Assembly: GCA_963782185.1 (NCBI GenBank)
Contig: CAWAJB010000022.1
Location: 19,679-83,678 of the forward strand
Length of the DNA stretch: 64,000 nucleotides
Direction of reading: 5' to 3'
Source: RYN-230 sp963782185
GTDB taxonomy: Bacteria; Actinomycetota; Actinomycetes; Streptosporangiales; Streptosporangiaceae
Below the pieces are notes generated by a model, which did no database searches, was not told the origin of the DNA, and was given only the letters and a program-made list of their open reading frames with translations. Numbering within the stretch: position 1 is the stretch's first letter; each line of letters begins with the position of its first letter. Below, piece by piece: positions 8,372-15,962 of the stretch. Made by a program: the position numbers and the translations under genes.

Positions 8372-10291
8372 GTGACCGAGGACCGCCCGTCGCCTGCGGC
8401 TGGTGCTCTGTCGGGCCGTACCGCGTGGGCGAGGAGCCTGCAGACGCCGCTGCGGGTGTTCTTGCGCACTGAGACGGGCAGCGCGGCGGTGCTGGTCGCG
8501 ATGACGGTGGCGGCGCTGGTGTGGATCAACGTCAGCGCGCCGTCGTATGAGGCGGTGTGGGGGGCGCGGCTGTCGGTGCGGCTCGCGGGCGCGGGGGTGT
8601 CGCTGGACCTGCGCGAGTGGGTGAACAGCGGGCTGATGACGTTCTTTTTCTTCGTGTTCGGGCTGGAGGCCCGCCGCGAGTTCGACATGGGTGAGCTGCG
8701 GCAGCGGCGGCGGCTGGCGCTGCCGGTGGCGGCCGGGCTGGGTGGCCTGATCGTCCCGGTCGGGATCTACCTGGCGTTCAATCACGGGCCGGCCGCGCGG
8801 GGCTGGGGCACGGCGATGTTAACAGACACCGCGTTCGCGCTGGGGATGCTGGCCCTGACCCGGCCCCGGTTCCCCGACCGGGTCCGGGCGTTCTTGCTGT
8901 CGGTGGCGGTGGTGGATGACCTGGTATCCCTCGTCGTCATCGGGGCCGCCTACAGCCGGTTCATCCGCCTGGTCCCGCTGGCCGTGGCGGCCGGGGTGTT
9001 CGCGGTGGTCCTGGTGCTGCGGCGCATCCGGATCCGCAACGGCCTCATCTATGCGCTGCTGGGGATCACCGCGTGGGTCGCGGTCCTGCACTCCGGTATC
9101 GACCCGGTCGTGGTCGGCCTGGTCATGGGCCTGCTGACCTACGCCTACCCCGCCGCCCGGGGCGATCTGGAACGGGCCAGCGACCTGTTCCGCAGTTTCC
9201 GCGAGCAGCCCACCCCCGAGCTGGCCCGGTCAGCCAGCGCCGGGCTCACCTCCGCGCTGTCCCCCAACGAGCGGCTCCAGCTTCTGTACCATCCCTGGTC
9301 CAGCTATGTCATCGTCCCGCTGTTCGCGCTGGCCAACGCCGGGATCGTGCTCAGCGGCAGTTTCCTGGCCCGCGCCTACGCCTCCCCGATCACGCTGGGC
9401 ATCCTGATCGGGTACGTGGCCGGCAAACCCGCCGGGATCACCGGCGCGTCCTGGCTGCTCACCCGGCTCAGCCGGGGCCGGCTCCGGCCGCCTGTGGGCT
9501 GGGCCGCGGTCACCGGGGCAGGCACCGTCGCCGGGATCGGCTTCACCGTCTCCATCCTCATCGCCACCCTCGCCTTCGGCGGCACGCAGCTCCAGGAAGC
9601 CAAGCTCGGGGTACTCAGCACGACGCTGGGTGCCTCGCTGGTGACCTGGCTGGTGTTCCGCGCCACCGCCCTGCTGCCGGCCCGGCTGCAGATCCGTGCC
9701 CTGCTGGGAACCACCCAGGCCCTCGTCGACCTGGGGGCTCCCGTCGATCCTGGCCGTGACCACATCCGCGGCCCGGACCAGGCGATCGTCACCATCGTCG
9801 AGTACGGCGACTTCGAATGCCCCTACTGCGGGCAGGCCGAGCCGGTGCTGCGGGAACTGCTGGCCGGGCACGGTGACGTGCGCTACGTCTGGCGCCACCT
9901 CCCCCTCAACGATGTCCACCCGCACGCCCAGCTCGCCGCCGAGGCCGCGGAGGCAGCCGCCAGGCAGGGCGCCTTCTGGGCCATGCACGACCTGCTGCTG
10001 CGCCACCAGGATGCGCTGCTGATGCCCGACCTGGTCCGCTACGCCACCGAAGCCGGCCTCGACCCCGGCCGGTTCCGGGACCAGCTGGCCAGCCGCGCCG
10101 AAGCGGCCCGGGTCGCCGAGGACGTGGACTCCGCCGACCTCAGCGGCGTGTCCGGCACGCCCACATTCTTCATCAACGGCCGCCGCCACTACGGCAGCTA
10201 CGACATCGCGGCGCTGACCGCAGCCGTCCAGGCTGCGAAGGCCGCCAGCGTGGCTTCCCGCCTGCCAGACGGTCAGCGGCGCGGTCCCTGA
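8372..10291 (+). CDS. nhaA: Na+/H+ antiporter NhaA fused to a DsbA-like thioredoxin domain
   Basis: 639 residues from GTG 8372 (ribosome site GAGGAGG). Residues about 20-420 are a NhaA antiporter: TDTAFALG at about 151-158 and the paired aspartates of VAVVDDL at 182-183 correspond to the ion-binding and proton-binding acids of NhaA. A DsbA-family domain follows from about 450, with the redox motif CPYC at 483-486 and the cis-proline loop SGTPTFFINGRRHYG near 594-608. The domain sits after the last helix of the antiporter. NhaA-thioredoxin fusions are known in actinobacteria; the role of the redox part is not established, possibly redox control of transport or a separate oxidoreductase. Next gene downstream is another cation/proton antiporter. 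Confidence 0.93.
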   Translation: MTEDRPSPAAGALSGRTAWARSLQTPLRVFLRTETGSAAVLVAMTVAALVWINVSAPSYEAVWGARLSVRLAGAGVSLDLREWVNSGLMTFFFFVFGLEARREFDMGELRQRRRLALPVAAGLGGLIVPVGIYLAFNHGPAARGWGTAMLTDTAFALGMLALTRPRFPDRVRAFLLSVAVVDDLVSLVVIGAAYSRFIRLVPLAVAAGVFAVVLVLRRIRIRNGLIYALLGITAWVAVLHSGIDPVVVGLVMGLLTYAYPAARGDLERASDLFRSFREQPTPELARSASAGLTSALSPNERLQLLYHPWSSYVIVPLFALANAGIVLSGSFLARAYASPITLGILIGYVAGKPAGITGASWLLTRLSRGRLRPPVGWAAVTGAGTVAGIGFTVSILIATLAFGGTQLQEAKLGVLSTTLGASLVTWLVFRATALLPARLQIRALLGTTQALVDLGAPVDPGRDHIRGPDQAIVTIVEYGDFECPYCGQAEPVLRELLAGHGDVRYVWRHLPLNDVHPHAQLAAEAAEAAARQGAFWAMHDLLLRHQDALLMPDLVRYATEAGLDPGRFRDQLASRAEAARVAEDVDSADLSGVSGTPTFFINGRRHYGSYDIAALTAAVQAAKAASVASRLPDGQRRGP

Positions 10292-10388
10292 GCCGGGCTC
10301 TCCCCCGGGCTTCGGTAGGCTGCTCATGGTGCGCCGGGAAGCCTGGTCGGCAATCGTCTGAGGGATCCCAGCTGACGGGGCCGGTGCC

Positions 10389-11993
10389 ATGCGCAGTGTC
10401 GAAACGGTGTTGCTGCTGGTCGTGCTGGGCACGGTGGTCGCCGTGTTCGCGGGCCGGCTGCGGGTCCCGGCCCCCTCCTTGCTGGTGGTCGCGGGACTGC
10501 TGATCGGCCTGCTGCCGGGTGTCCCCGCCGTCCGGGTGCCCCCCGAGGTGGTCAGCCTGGTCGTGCTGCCACCGCTGCTGTATGCGGCCAGCGAGGAACT
10601 TCCCTGGCGCGACGTGCGCACCGCGTGGCGGCCGGTGATCATCCTCGCGGTGGGCCTGGTGCTGGCGTCAGCGGCCGCGGTCGCCGCCGTGGCGGGAGCG
10701 GTGGCGGCCGTCCCGGCGAGCATGGCGTTCGTGCTCGGCGCGGTGCTGGCCAGCACGGACCCGGTGGCGGTCAGCGCGCTGGGGCGGCGGCTATCCCTGC
10801 CACCCCGGGTCCAGGCGCTGGTCCAGGCCGAAAGCCTGTTCAACGACGCAACCAGCCTGGTGCTGTTCCAGATCGCCGTATCCATCGCGGTCGCAGGAAC
10901 CGCCGCCGGGACGACGGCGGGCGGGCTCCTGCTGCACGGCGCCGGGCAGTTCGCAGTCCTGGCGGCCGGCGGGGCCGCGGCCGGAGGCGTCGTCGCGGCC
11001 GGGGTTATCGCCGTGCGCCGGCATGTCACCGATCCGGTGCTCGACACCGTGGTGGCGCTCATCACCCCTTACGCGGCCTACGTGCTCGGCGCGACCTTGC
11101 ACGTCTCACCGGTGATGGCGGTGATCGTCGCCGGGCTGGTCATCGGCGGCCGCCGGGCCAAGATCACTACCGCGCAGACCAGGCTGCAGATCCACTCGGT
11201 CTACCAGACAGTGATCTTCCTGCTGGAAAGCGTGGTGTTCAGCCTGATCGGCCTGCAGCTGCCCACCCTGATCCGGGCCTTGTCCCATGCTGAGGCGTGG
11301 CCGGCCGAAGCGCTCGCGGTCGCGGGCACGCTGATGGCGATCCGGATCTTGTGGGTGTTCCCGCTGTCCGCTGTCCTCCAGCGGCGCAGCGGCACCCGGC
11401 GCCCGTCGCTGGCCGTCCCCGCCGTGGTGTCCTGGGCCGGCACCCGCGGGGTCGTGCCGCTGGCCGCGGCCTTGTCCATCCCCCTGACCACCGCCAGCGG
11501 GGCTCCGCTGGCCCGGCGCGATCTCATCCTCGTGCTCGCCACCGCGGTCATCGTGGTCTCACTCCTGGTCCAGGGACTCACCCTCGAGCCGCTGGCCCGG
11601 TTCGCCGGGATCACCCGGCCCGCCGACGCCCGCCACGAGGAAACAGTGGCCCGGCTGCGCCTGGCCGAGGCGGCCCTGGCCCGGCTCGAGGAACTCGCCG
11701 GGGATGACGCCGCCCCCGATGCGGTGATCGACCGGGCCCGCGCCAGCCTGCAGGCCCGCATCGGGCAGACCCGCGCCCGCGCCGACGGCACCCGGCCGCC
11801 CGGGCCGGATGGCCTGACCGAACGGGAACTGCGCCGCGACCTCATCAGCGCCGAGAACGCCGAACTCGCCCGCCTCTACGACAACGGCGCGCGCAGCGCG
11901 ACGCCCTCGCCGCCTACGTCATCCGCAAGCTCCACAGCGCCTGGAACACCCGGAAACCTCCGGGCAGTCGGGAATAGAGGGACATTGTCATGA
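10389..11993 (+). CDS. CPA1-family Na+/H+ (or K+/H+) antiporter
   Basis: 534 residues from ATG 10389. About twelve hydrophobic helices in residues 1-410. CPA1 motifs are present: STDPVAVSALGRR at about 122-134, the ESLFNDATSLVLF motif at about 150-162 with the ion-binding Asp, and GTRGVVPLAAALSIP near 354-368. A charged helical cytosolic tail (ARLRLAEAALARLEEL and so on) follows. The last 30 residues after LARLYDNG are Ser/Thr/Pro-rich and do not look like the family, so a frameshift near 11890 may have replaced the native tail. Exports sodium or potassium in exchange for protons; with NhaA upstream it makes an alkali-cation and pH homeostasis block. Confidence 0.9.
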   Translation: MRSVETVLLLVVLGTVVAVFAGRLRVPAPSLLVVAGLLIGLLPGVPAVRVPPEVVSLVVLPPLLYAASEELPWRDVRTAWRPVIILAVGLVLASAAAVAAVAGAVAAVPASMAFVLGAVLASTDPVAVSALGRRLSLPPRVQALVQAESLFNDATSLVLFQIAVSIAVAGTAAGTTAGGLLLHGAGQFAVLAAGGAAAGGVVAAGVIAVRRHVTDPVLDTVVALITPYAAYVLGATLHVSPVMAVIVAGLVIGGRRAKITTAQTRLQIHSVYQTVIFLLESVVFSLIGLQLPTLIRALSHAEAWPAEALAVAGTLMAIRILWVFPLSAVLQRRSGTRRPSLAVPAVVSWAGTRGVVPLAAALSIPLTTASGAPLARRDLILVLATAVIVVSLLVQGLTLEPLARFAGITRPADARHEETVARLRLAEAALARLEELAGDDAAPDAVIDRARASLQARIGQTRARADGTRPPGPDGLTERELRRDLISAENAELARLYDNGARSATPSPPTSSASSTAPGTPGNLRAVGNRGTLS

Positions 11994-12119
11994 TGATCCG
12001 GCGACGGGCCCGCATGCCTCAGCAAGCCGGGCAGGAGCCGTGCGGCGCGAGCCGGAGAGGATGGGCGCGACTGCTGGGCCCGCCTGCCAGGTCCCGGAGT
12101 CCGCGGGTCGGTGCCCGCC

Positions 12120-12451
12120 TCATCGCCGGGCGGGTTCTGCCGCGTGGTCGCGGATGTGCGCGATCACGGTGTCCAGGGCGGCTTCGAGGGCATCGGTGGT
12201 GTGCGGGCCTGGGCGAGGAGCAGGCCGCCCTGCAAGGCGGTGAGCAGTGCGAGGGCAAGCTGGCCCGGGTCGGTCTCGGGCGGCAGGGTGCCGTTGTCGA
12301 TCATGGCGGCCAGGCCGGCGCGGATTGCCTCGGACCAGGCGGTGAAGCTGGCGGCCAGGGCGTCGCGGGCCCACGGGTGGTCGTCGGACAGTTCGCTGCA
12401 CAGGCTGCCCAGCGGACAGCCGCCGGCGCCGTGCTGCTGCCGGGCGGCGTC
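12120..12451 (-). pseudogene. TetR-family regulator, C-terminal half only, frameshifted
   Basis: Reading on the minus strand from about 12451, the segment GCPLGSLCSELSDDHPWARD and then WSEAIRAGLAAMIDNGTLPP, LALALLTALQGGLLLAQAR matches the ligand-binding domain of a TetR subfamily. A frameshift near 12200 is needed to reach the natural end LEAALDTVIAHIRDHAAEPA at 12120. The N-terminal DNA-binding half is absent; in its place the open frame continues into an IS21 transposase. Not functional. Confidence 0.8.
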
Positions 12452-12960
12452 GACGCGGGGATGGGCCTTGACCAGCTGCCCGCGGTGAAACAGCTTCACC
12501 AGCGCCGAGTCCACGCGGGCATCCAGGCGGCAGCCGAGGTACTCCTTCGGCGCTGAATACAGCGCGCGGCCGATCTCGACGTGGAAGTCCCGGTGCACCT
12601 TCACCCGGGTGAACACCGGCACGTCATAAGGCAGTGATAGCGGCAGCAGCACAGCGGCCTCATGCTCGGTGAACACCTCGGCGGGACGCGCAGCGATCGT
12701 GCCGTGGATCCGCATCCGGGCGGTGCCGCGGCACCACGCCTCCGCCCGGGCCTGGGCATCGGCCAGGCCGGTGAAGGTCTCGCCGGCGAAGAAGTTCCCG
12801 CGCACGTACTGCACCGTCCGCTCCACCCGAGGTTTGTCTTTCGGGGAGCGGACCCGGGCGGCGTCGGTGGCGAACCCGCAGTGCTGGGCATAATCCGGCC
12901 AGCCCGCGGTGAACCGCGGGTTCACCGCGTCCGCGTCCGCCACGATCGCCGACGCGTTGT
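12452..12960 (-). pseudogene. istA: IS21-family transposase IstA, C-terminal part
   Basis: Open minus-strand frame with IstA features: PDNASAIVADADAVNPRF, then GFATDAARVRSPKDKPRVER with the catalytic-region glutamate, and EVFTEHEAAVLLPL. It stops short of the native C-terminus at residue HPRV (12452), where it is joined in frame to a TetR fragment. The N-terminal half of the same gene is found on the minus strand at 20898-21546, so the two parts were separated by the element 12961-20874. IstB is not present. Confidence 0.85.
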
Positions 12961-13058
12961 CGGGGTTCTGTGCCCGGCCCGGTTATGTGGCGCGTAGTAG
13001 CTGCCGAGTTCTGGATCTGCACATCGGCTGCCCTGGCGGTTGATACCGGCCACATAAC
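12961..13058 (+). repeat. Left end of RIT element: 31-bp TIR and subterminal inverted copy
   Basis: Outer repeat 12961-12991 begins CGGGGTTCTGTGCC and ends GGTTATGTGGC; it is the exact reverse complement of 20844-20874. A second copy of its inner part, in opposite orientation (GGCCACATAAC), lies at 13048-13058, about 60 bp further in. Likely recombinase-binding sites. Confidence 0.9.
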
Positions 13059-13116
13059 GCTGCAGTCGGAGAGAGGGTGCTTCCTCAACACCTACGCGTA
13101 GAGAGGAAGTTGCCCG

Positions 13117-14320
13117 ATGCTGGAGACGTACTTCGTCAGGCCGCAGACCGTGGACCGGATCCTGGCCTCGTGGATCGGACCGGAGATCGAGCGCTATGTC
13201 GCCTGGCTGGCCGGGCAGGGATACAGCACCCGCAGCGTGCTGCGGCGGGTCCCGCTGCTGGCTGCCTTCGGCGAGTTCGCCCGCCTGAACGGCGCCGGGT
13301 CGCTGGGGACCTGCCGGGCCAGGTCGATGCCTTCGTGGACAAGCGGGTCGGTGAGTCCCGCGACGCTCGCCGCGGGGTGGGCCAGACCCTCGCCAAGGAC
13401 ATCCGTGGCCCGGTCGAGCAGTTGCTCGAGCTCGTCGTTCCCGGGTTCGAGGCCACCGGCCGCCCGCATCACGCGATCCCGTTCGCCGGCGCGGTCCCGG
13501 GTTTCTTCGAGTACCTCACATCCGAGCGTTGCCTTCGGCCCGCGTCGGTCCTGTCTTACCGGCACCACCTTGACCGCTTCGAGGCCTACCTCGACGGGGT
13601 CGGCGTCACAGGGCTGGGTGAGCTGTCCCCGCCGCTGCTCAGCGCCTTTGTCGCCGAGCGTTCCGGAGCCGGCCTGGCGAAGACGACGGTGCGGGAGGGC
13701 TGCGGCGTGCTGCGGGTGTTCCTGCGCTATGCACACCGCGAAGGGCTTGTCCGCCGCGACTTGTGGAAGACGGTGGAATGGCCGCAGGCCTACCGGCTCT
13801 CCACCATCCCCCGCTCGATCTCCTGGGACGACGTCGGCATGGTGCTTGCCGCGGTCGATCGCCGCACGCCGTGCGGGAAGCGGGACTACGCGATCTTGCT
13901 CCTGCTGGCGACCTACGGGCTTCGCAGCCGGGAGATCGCGGCGCTCACCCTGGATGACATCGACTGGAAGCGCGAGCGCCTGGCCATCCCTGAGCGCAAG
14001 GCCGGGCACTCGACCGCCTTCCCGCTGTCGGGCTCGGCCGGCGAGGCACTCGCCGACTACCTCCAGCACGGCCGGCCGAAGAGCCCCGACCGGCACGTCT
14101 TCTTCCGGGCGATGGCGCCAGTGCGGCCGATCGGGACCGACGCCATCTCCGGCTGTGCCAGGCGCTATCTGCTGAAGGCAGGGATCCAGGTTCCCCGCCC
14201 GGGGTCGCACACGCTGCGCCATTCCGCGGTCCAGCGACTCGTGGACGCTGACTTCTCGCTGAAGACGATCGGGGACTTCATCGGGCACCGCTCGCCGGCC
14301 TCGACGGAGATTTATGCCAA
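13117..14320 (+). pseudogene. ritA: Tyrosine recombinase RitA-like, frameshifted and split
   Basis: Starts at ATG 13117 (site GAGAGGAAG) as MLETYFVRPQTVDRILASW. Near 13305 the good frame moves, continuing as GDLPGQVDAFVDKRVGESRD. The catalytic domain is complete: arginine in YGLRSREIAAL, the HxxR box SHTLRHSAVQRL, histidine in GHRSPASTEIYA, where the tyrosine is the probable nucleophile. At 14320 the coding sequence is cut after IYA; its last 20 codons, beginning KVAVESLRQVALGDG, are found at 18759-18821. In the present DNA the frame instead reads on into the inserted element and stops at 14363. Cuts and joins DNA at the ends of the element in the intact form. Confidence 0.82.
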
Positions 14321-14512
14321 CCCTCGGGAATTGCATCAGACGGGCGAGGTTTGCGCGGTTTGATGGCTATGCAGGGCTATGCAGGCCCTCCGAATGGCAT
14401 GGGCCGCGCGACACGCATGGCCTGTATGGCCTGCGGTGATTGCAGTTGCCTTCCGTTAGATGCATGATCCTGGCCTTGGGCGGTTGCCGTTTCGGGGTGT
14501 TCGGGGGCTGGG

Positions 14513-15633
14513 ATGGGACGGGCGGATCTGGCGGGCGCGGCGCATCTGGAGCTGGTCTCCGGGGTGGTGCAACTGCGCCCGGAGGACGCGATGCTCGAGG
14601 CGATGCTGTCGGGCTGGCATGCCCAGCAGGCTGCCCGCGGGCTGAGGGACGACACGATCGCGCCGCGGGAGCGGCTGGTCCGCCGGTTCCTCGATTTCAC
14701 CAGCGAGTACCCGTGGGGCTGGTCGCCGGGCACATGGACGAGTGGTCGCTGCATCTGACCGCCGAGCAGCATCTGGCGCCGTCCACGATCCGCAGCTACC
14801 AGTGCACGCTCCGGCTCTTCACCGAGTTCCTGGTCGACGGCAGGTATGGCTGGGCGGTGGCGTGTGAGCAGGCGTTCGGGCCTGGCAGGCATCCGGTGGC
14901 GATCGCGCATGAGTGGAACACGATCGCCCACCTCAACGACTACGAGGGCAGCCCGGAGGCGCGGCCGTTCACCCGCGAGGAGATGCAGGTCTTCCTGGAT
15001 TACGCCGACGAGCAGGTGGAGCGGGCAGCGCGAGCTAGGCGGAAGGGCGCCTTGGCGGCTTACCGGGACGCGACCTTGTTCAAGGTCATGTATGGGTGGG
15101 GGCTGCGCCGCACTGAGACCTCGAAGCTGGATGTGGTGGATTGGGGCCGCAACCCGGCGGCGCCGGAGTTCGGCCGGTACGGCATGCTGAACGTCCGTTA
15201 CGGCAAGGCCAAGAAGGGCCAGCCGCCGCGGCGCCGCAACGTCGCTTCGGTGATGGGCTGGGCGGTTGAGGCGGTCGCTGACTACGTGGAGAACATCCGG
15301 CCGAGGTTCGGCTGTGAGAACCACCCCGCGTTGTGGGTGACCGAGCGGGGCGGCCGGGTGAAGCCAGCGGAGATCAACGCCCGGTTTGTTGCCTACCGGG
15401 ACGCGCTCGGCCTGCCGGCTGCTTTGGTACCGCATTCGACGCGGCATTCTTATGTCAGCCACCTTTCCGAGGATGGCGCCGATCGCCGGTTCATCCAGTG
15501 CCAGGTTGGTCACGAGGCGGACAGCTCCACGGCTGTGTATACGCATGTGAGCAGCGATTTCATGAATACCGCGCTGCGCCGGGCGCTCGCCCCGGCGCTG
15601 GGCGCGGACGATCCCGCGGGGAGGGAGCGCTGA
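14513..15633 (+). pseudogene. Tyrosine recombinase of the nested element, frameshifted
   Basis: About 373 residues once one base is restored near 14730. The N-part runs from ATG 14513 (MGRADLAGAAHLELV) to EYPWGWSPG; the remainder is in the next frame from HMDEWSLHLTAEQHL. SAM-like DNA-binding domain about residues 20-150, then the catalytic domain: arginine in YGWGLRRTETSKL, HxxR in HSTRHSYVSHL, histidine and tyrosine in GHEADSSTAVYTHV. All catalytic residues are present. The stop TGA at 15631-15633 overlaps the next start. If the indel is a sequencing error, this would be the active integrase of the nested element. Confidence 0.8.
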
Positions 15634-15962
15634 TGGCGGCCAGGCTGGACTACCGGTGGCATCTGCGGCAGGTAATGGCCAGCCGGGGCATGTTCGCCAC
15701 CACCGACCTGATCGGCCCGCTGGCCCAGCGGGAGATCAGGCTGTCATCCAGCCAGGTCTACCGCCTGGTGGTGGAGCGGCCCGAGCGGTTGAGCCTGAAG
15801 ATTCTCATGGCGCTGCTGGACATCCTGGACTGCGCGATGGATGACTTGATCGAGCCCGTCACCGCCGCGGCGCCGGCGAGGAAGACCAGGGCGGCCGGTG
15901 CCGGGGCCGGGGTCGGCGCGCACCGCCCGAAGCGGGCCCGGATCACCTCTGCCGGGCAATGA
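15633..15962 (+). CDS. Small XRE/Cro-type helix-turn-helix protein
   Basis: 109 residues from ATG 15633, overlapping the recombinase stop. Residues 8-75 have the helix pattern of Cro/C1-type regulators seen next to integrases: LRQVMASRGMFATTDLIGPL, then SSSQVYRLVVERPERLSLKI and LMALLDILDCAMDDLIEPV. The last third is Ala/Gly/Arg-rich and basic. It probably controls the element or assists recombination. Its stop overlaps the ATG of the zinc-ribbon gene (ATGA), so these three genes form one translational unit. Confidence 0.75.
   Translation: MAARLDYRWHLRQVMASRGMFATTDLIGPLAQREIRLSSSQVYRLVVERPERLSLKILMALLDILDCAMDDLIEPVTAAAPARKTRAAGAGAGVGAHRPKRARITSAGQ

Noticed and set aside
9230..11065. 611-codon minus-strand open frame opposite the NhaA and CPA1 genes
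   Set aside because: Composition is Ala/Thr/Arg/Gly repeats without domains; it is the antisense of two well-supported antiporter genes, an effect of high GC.
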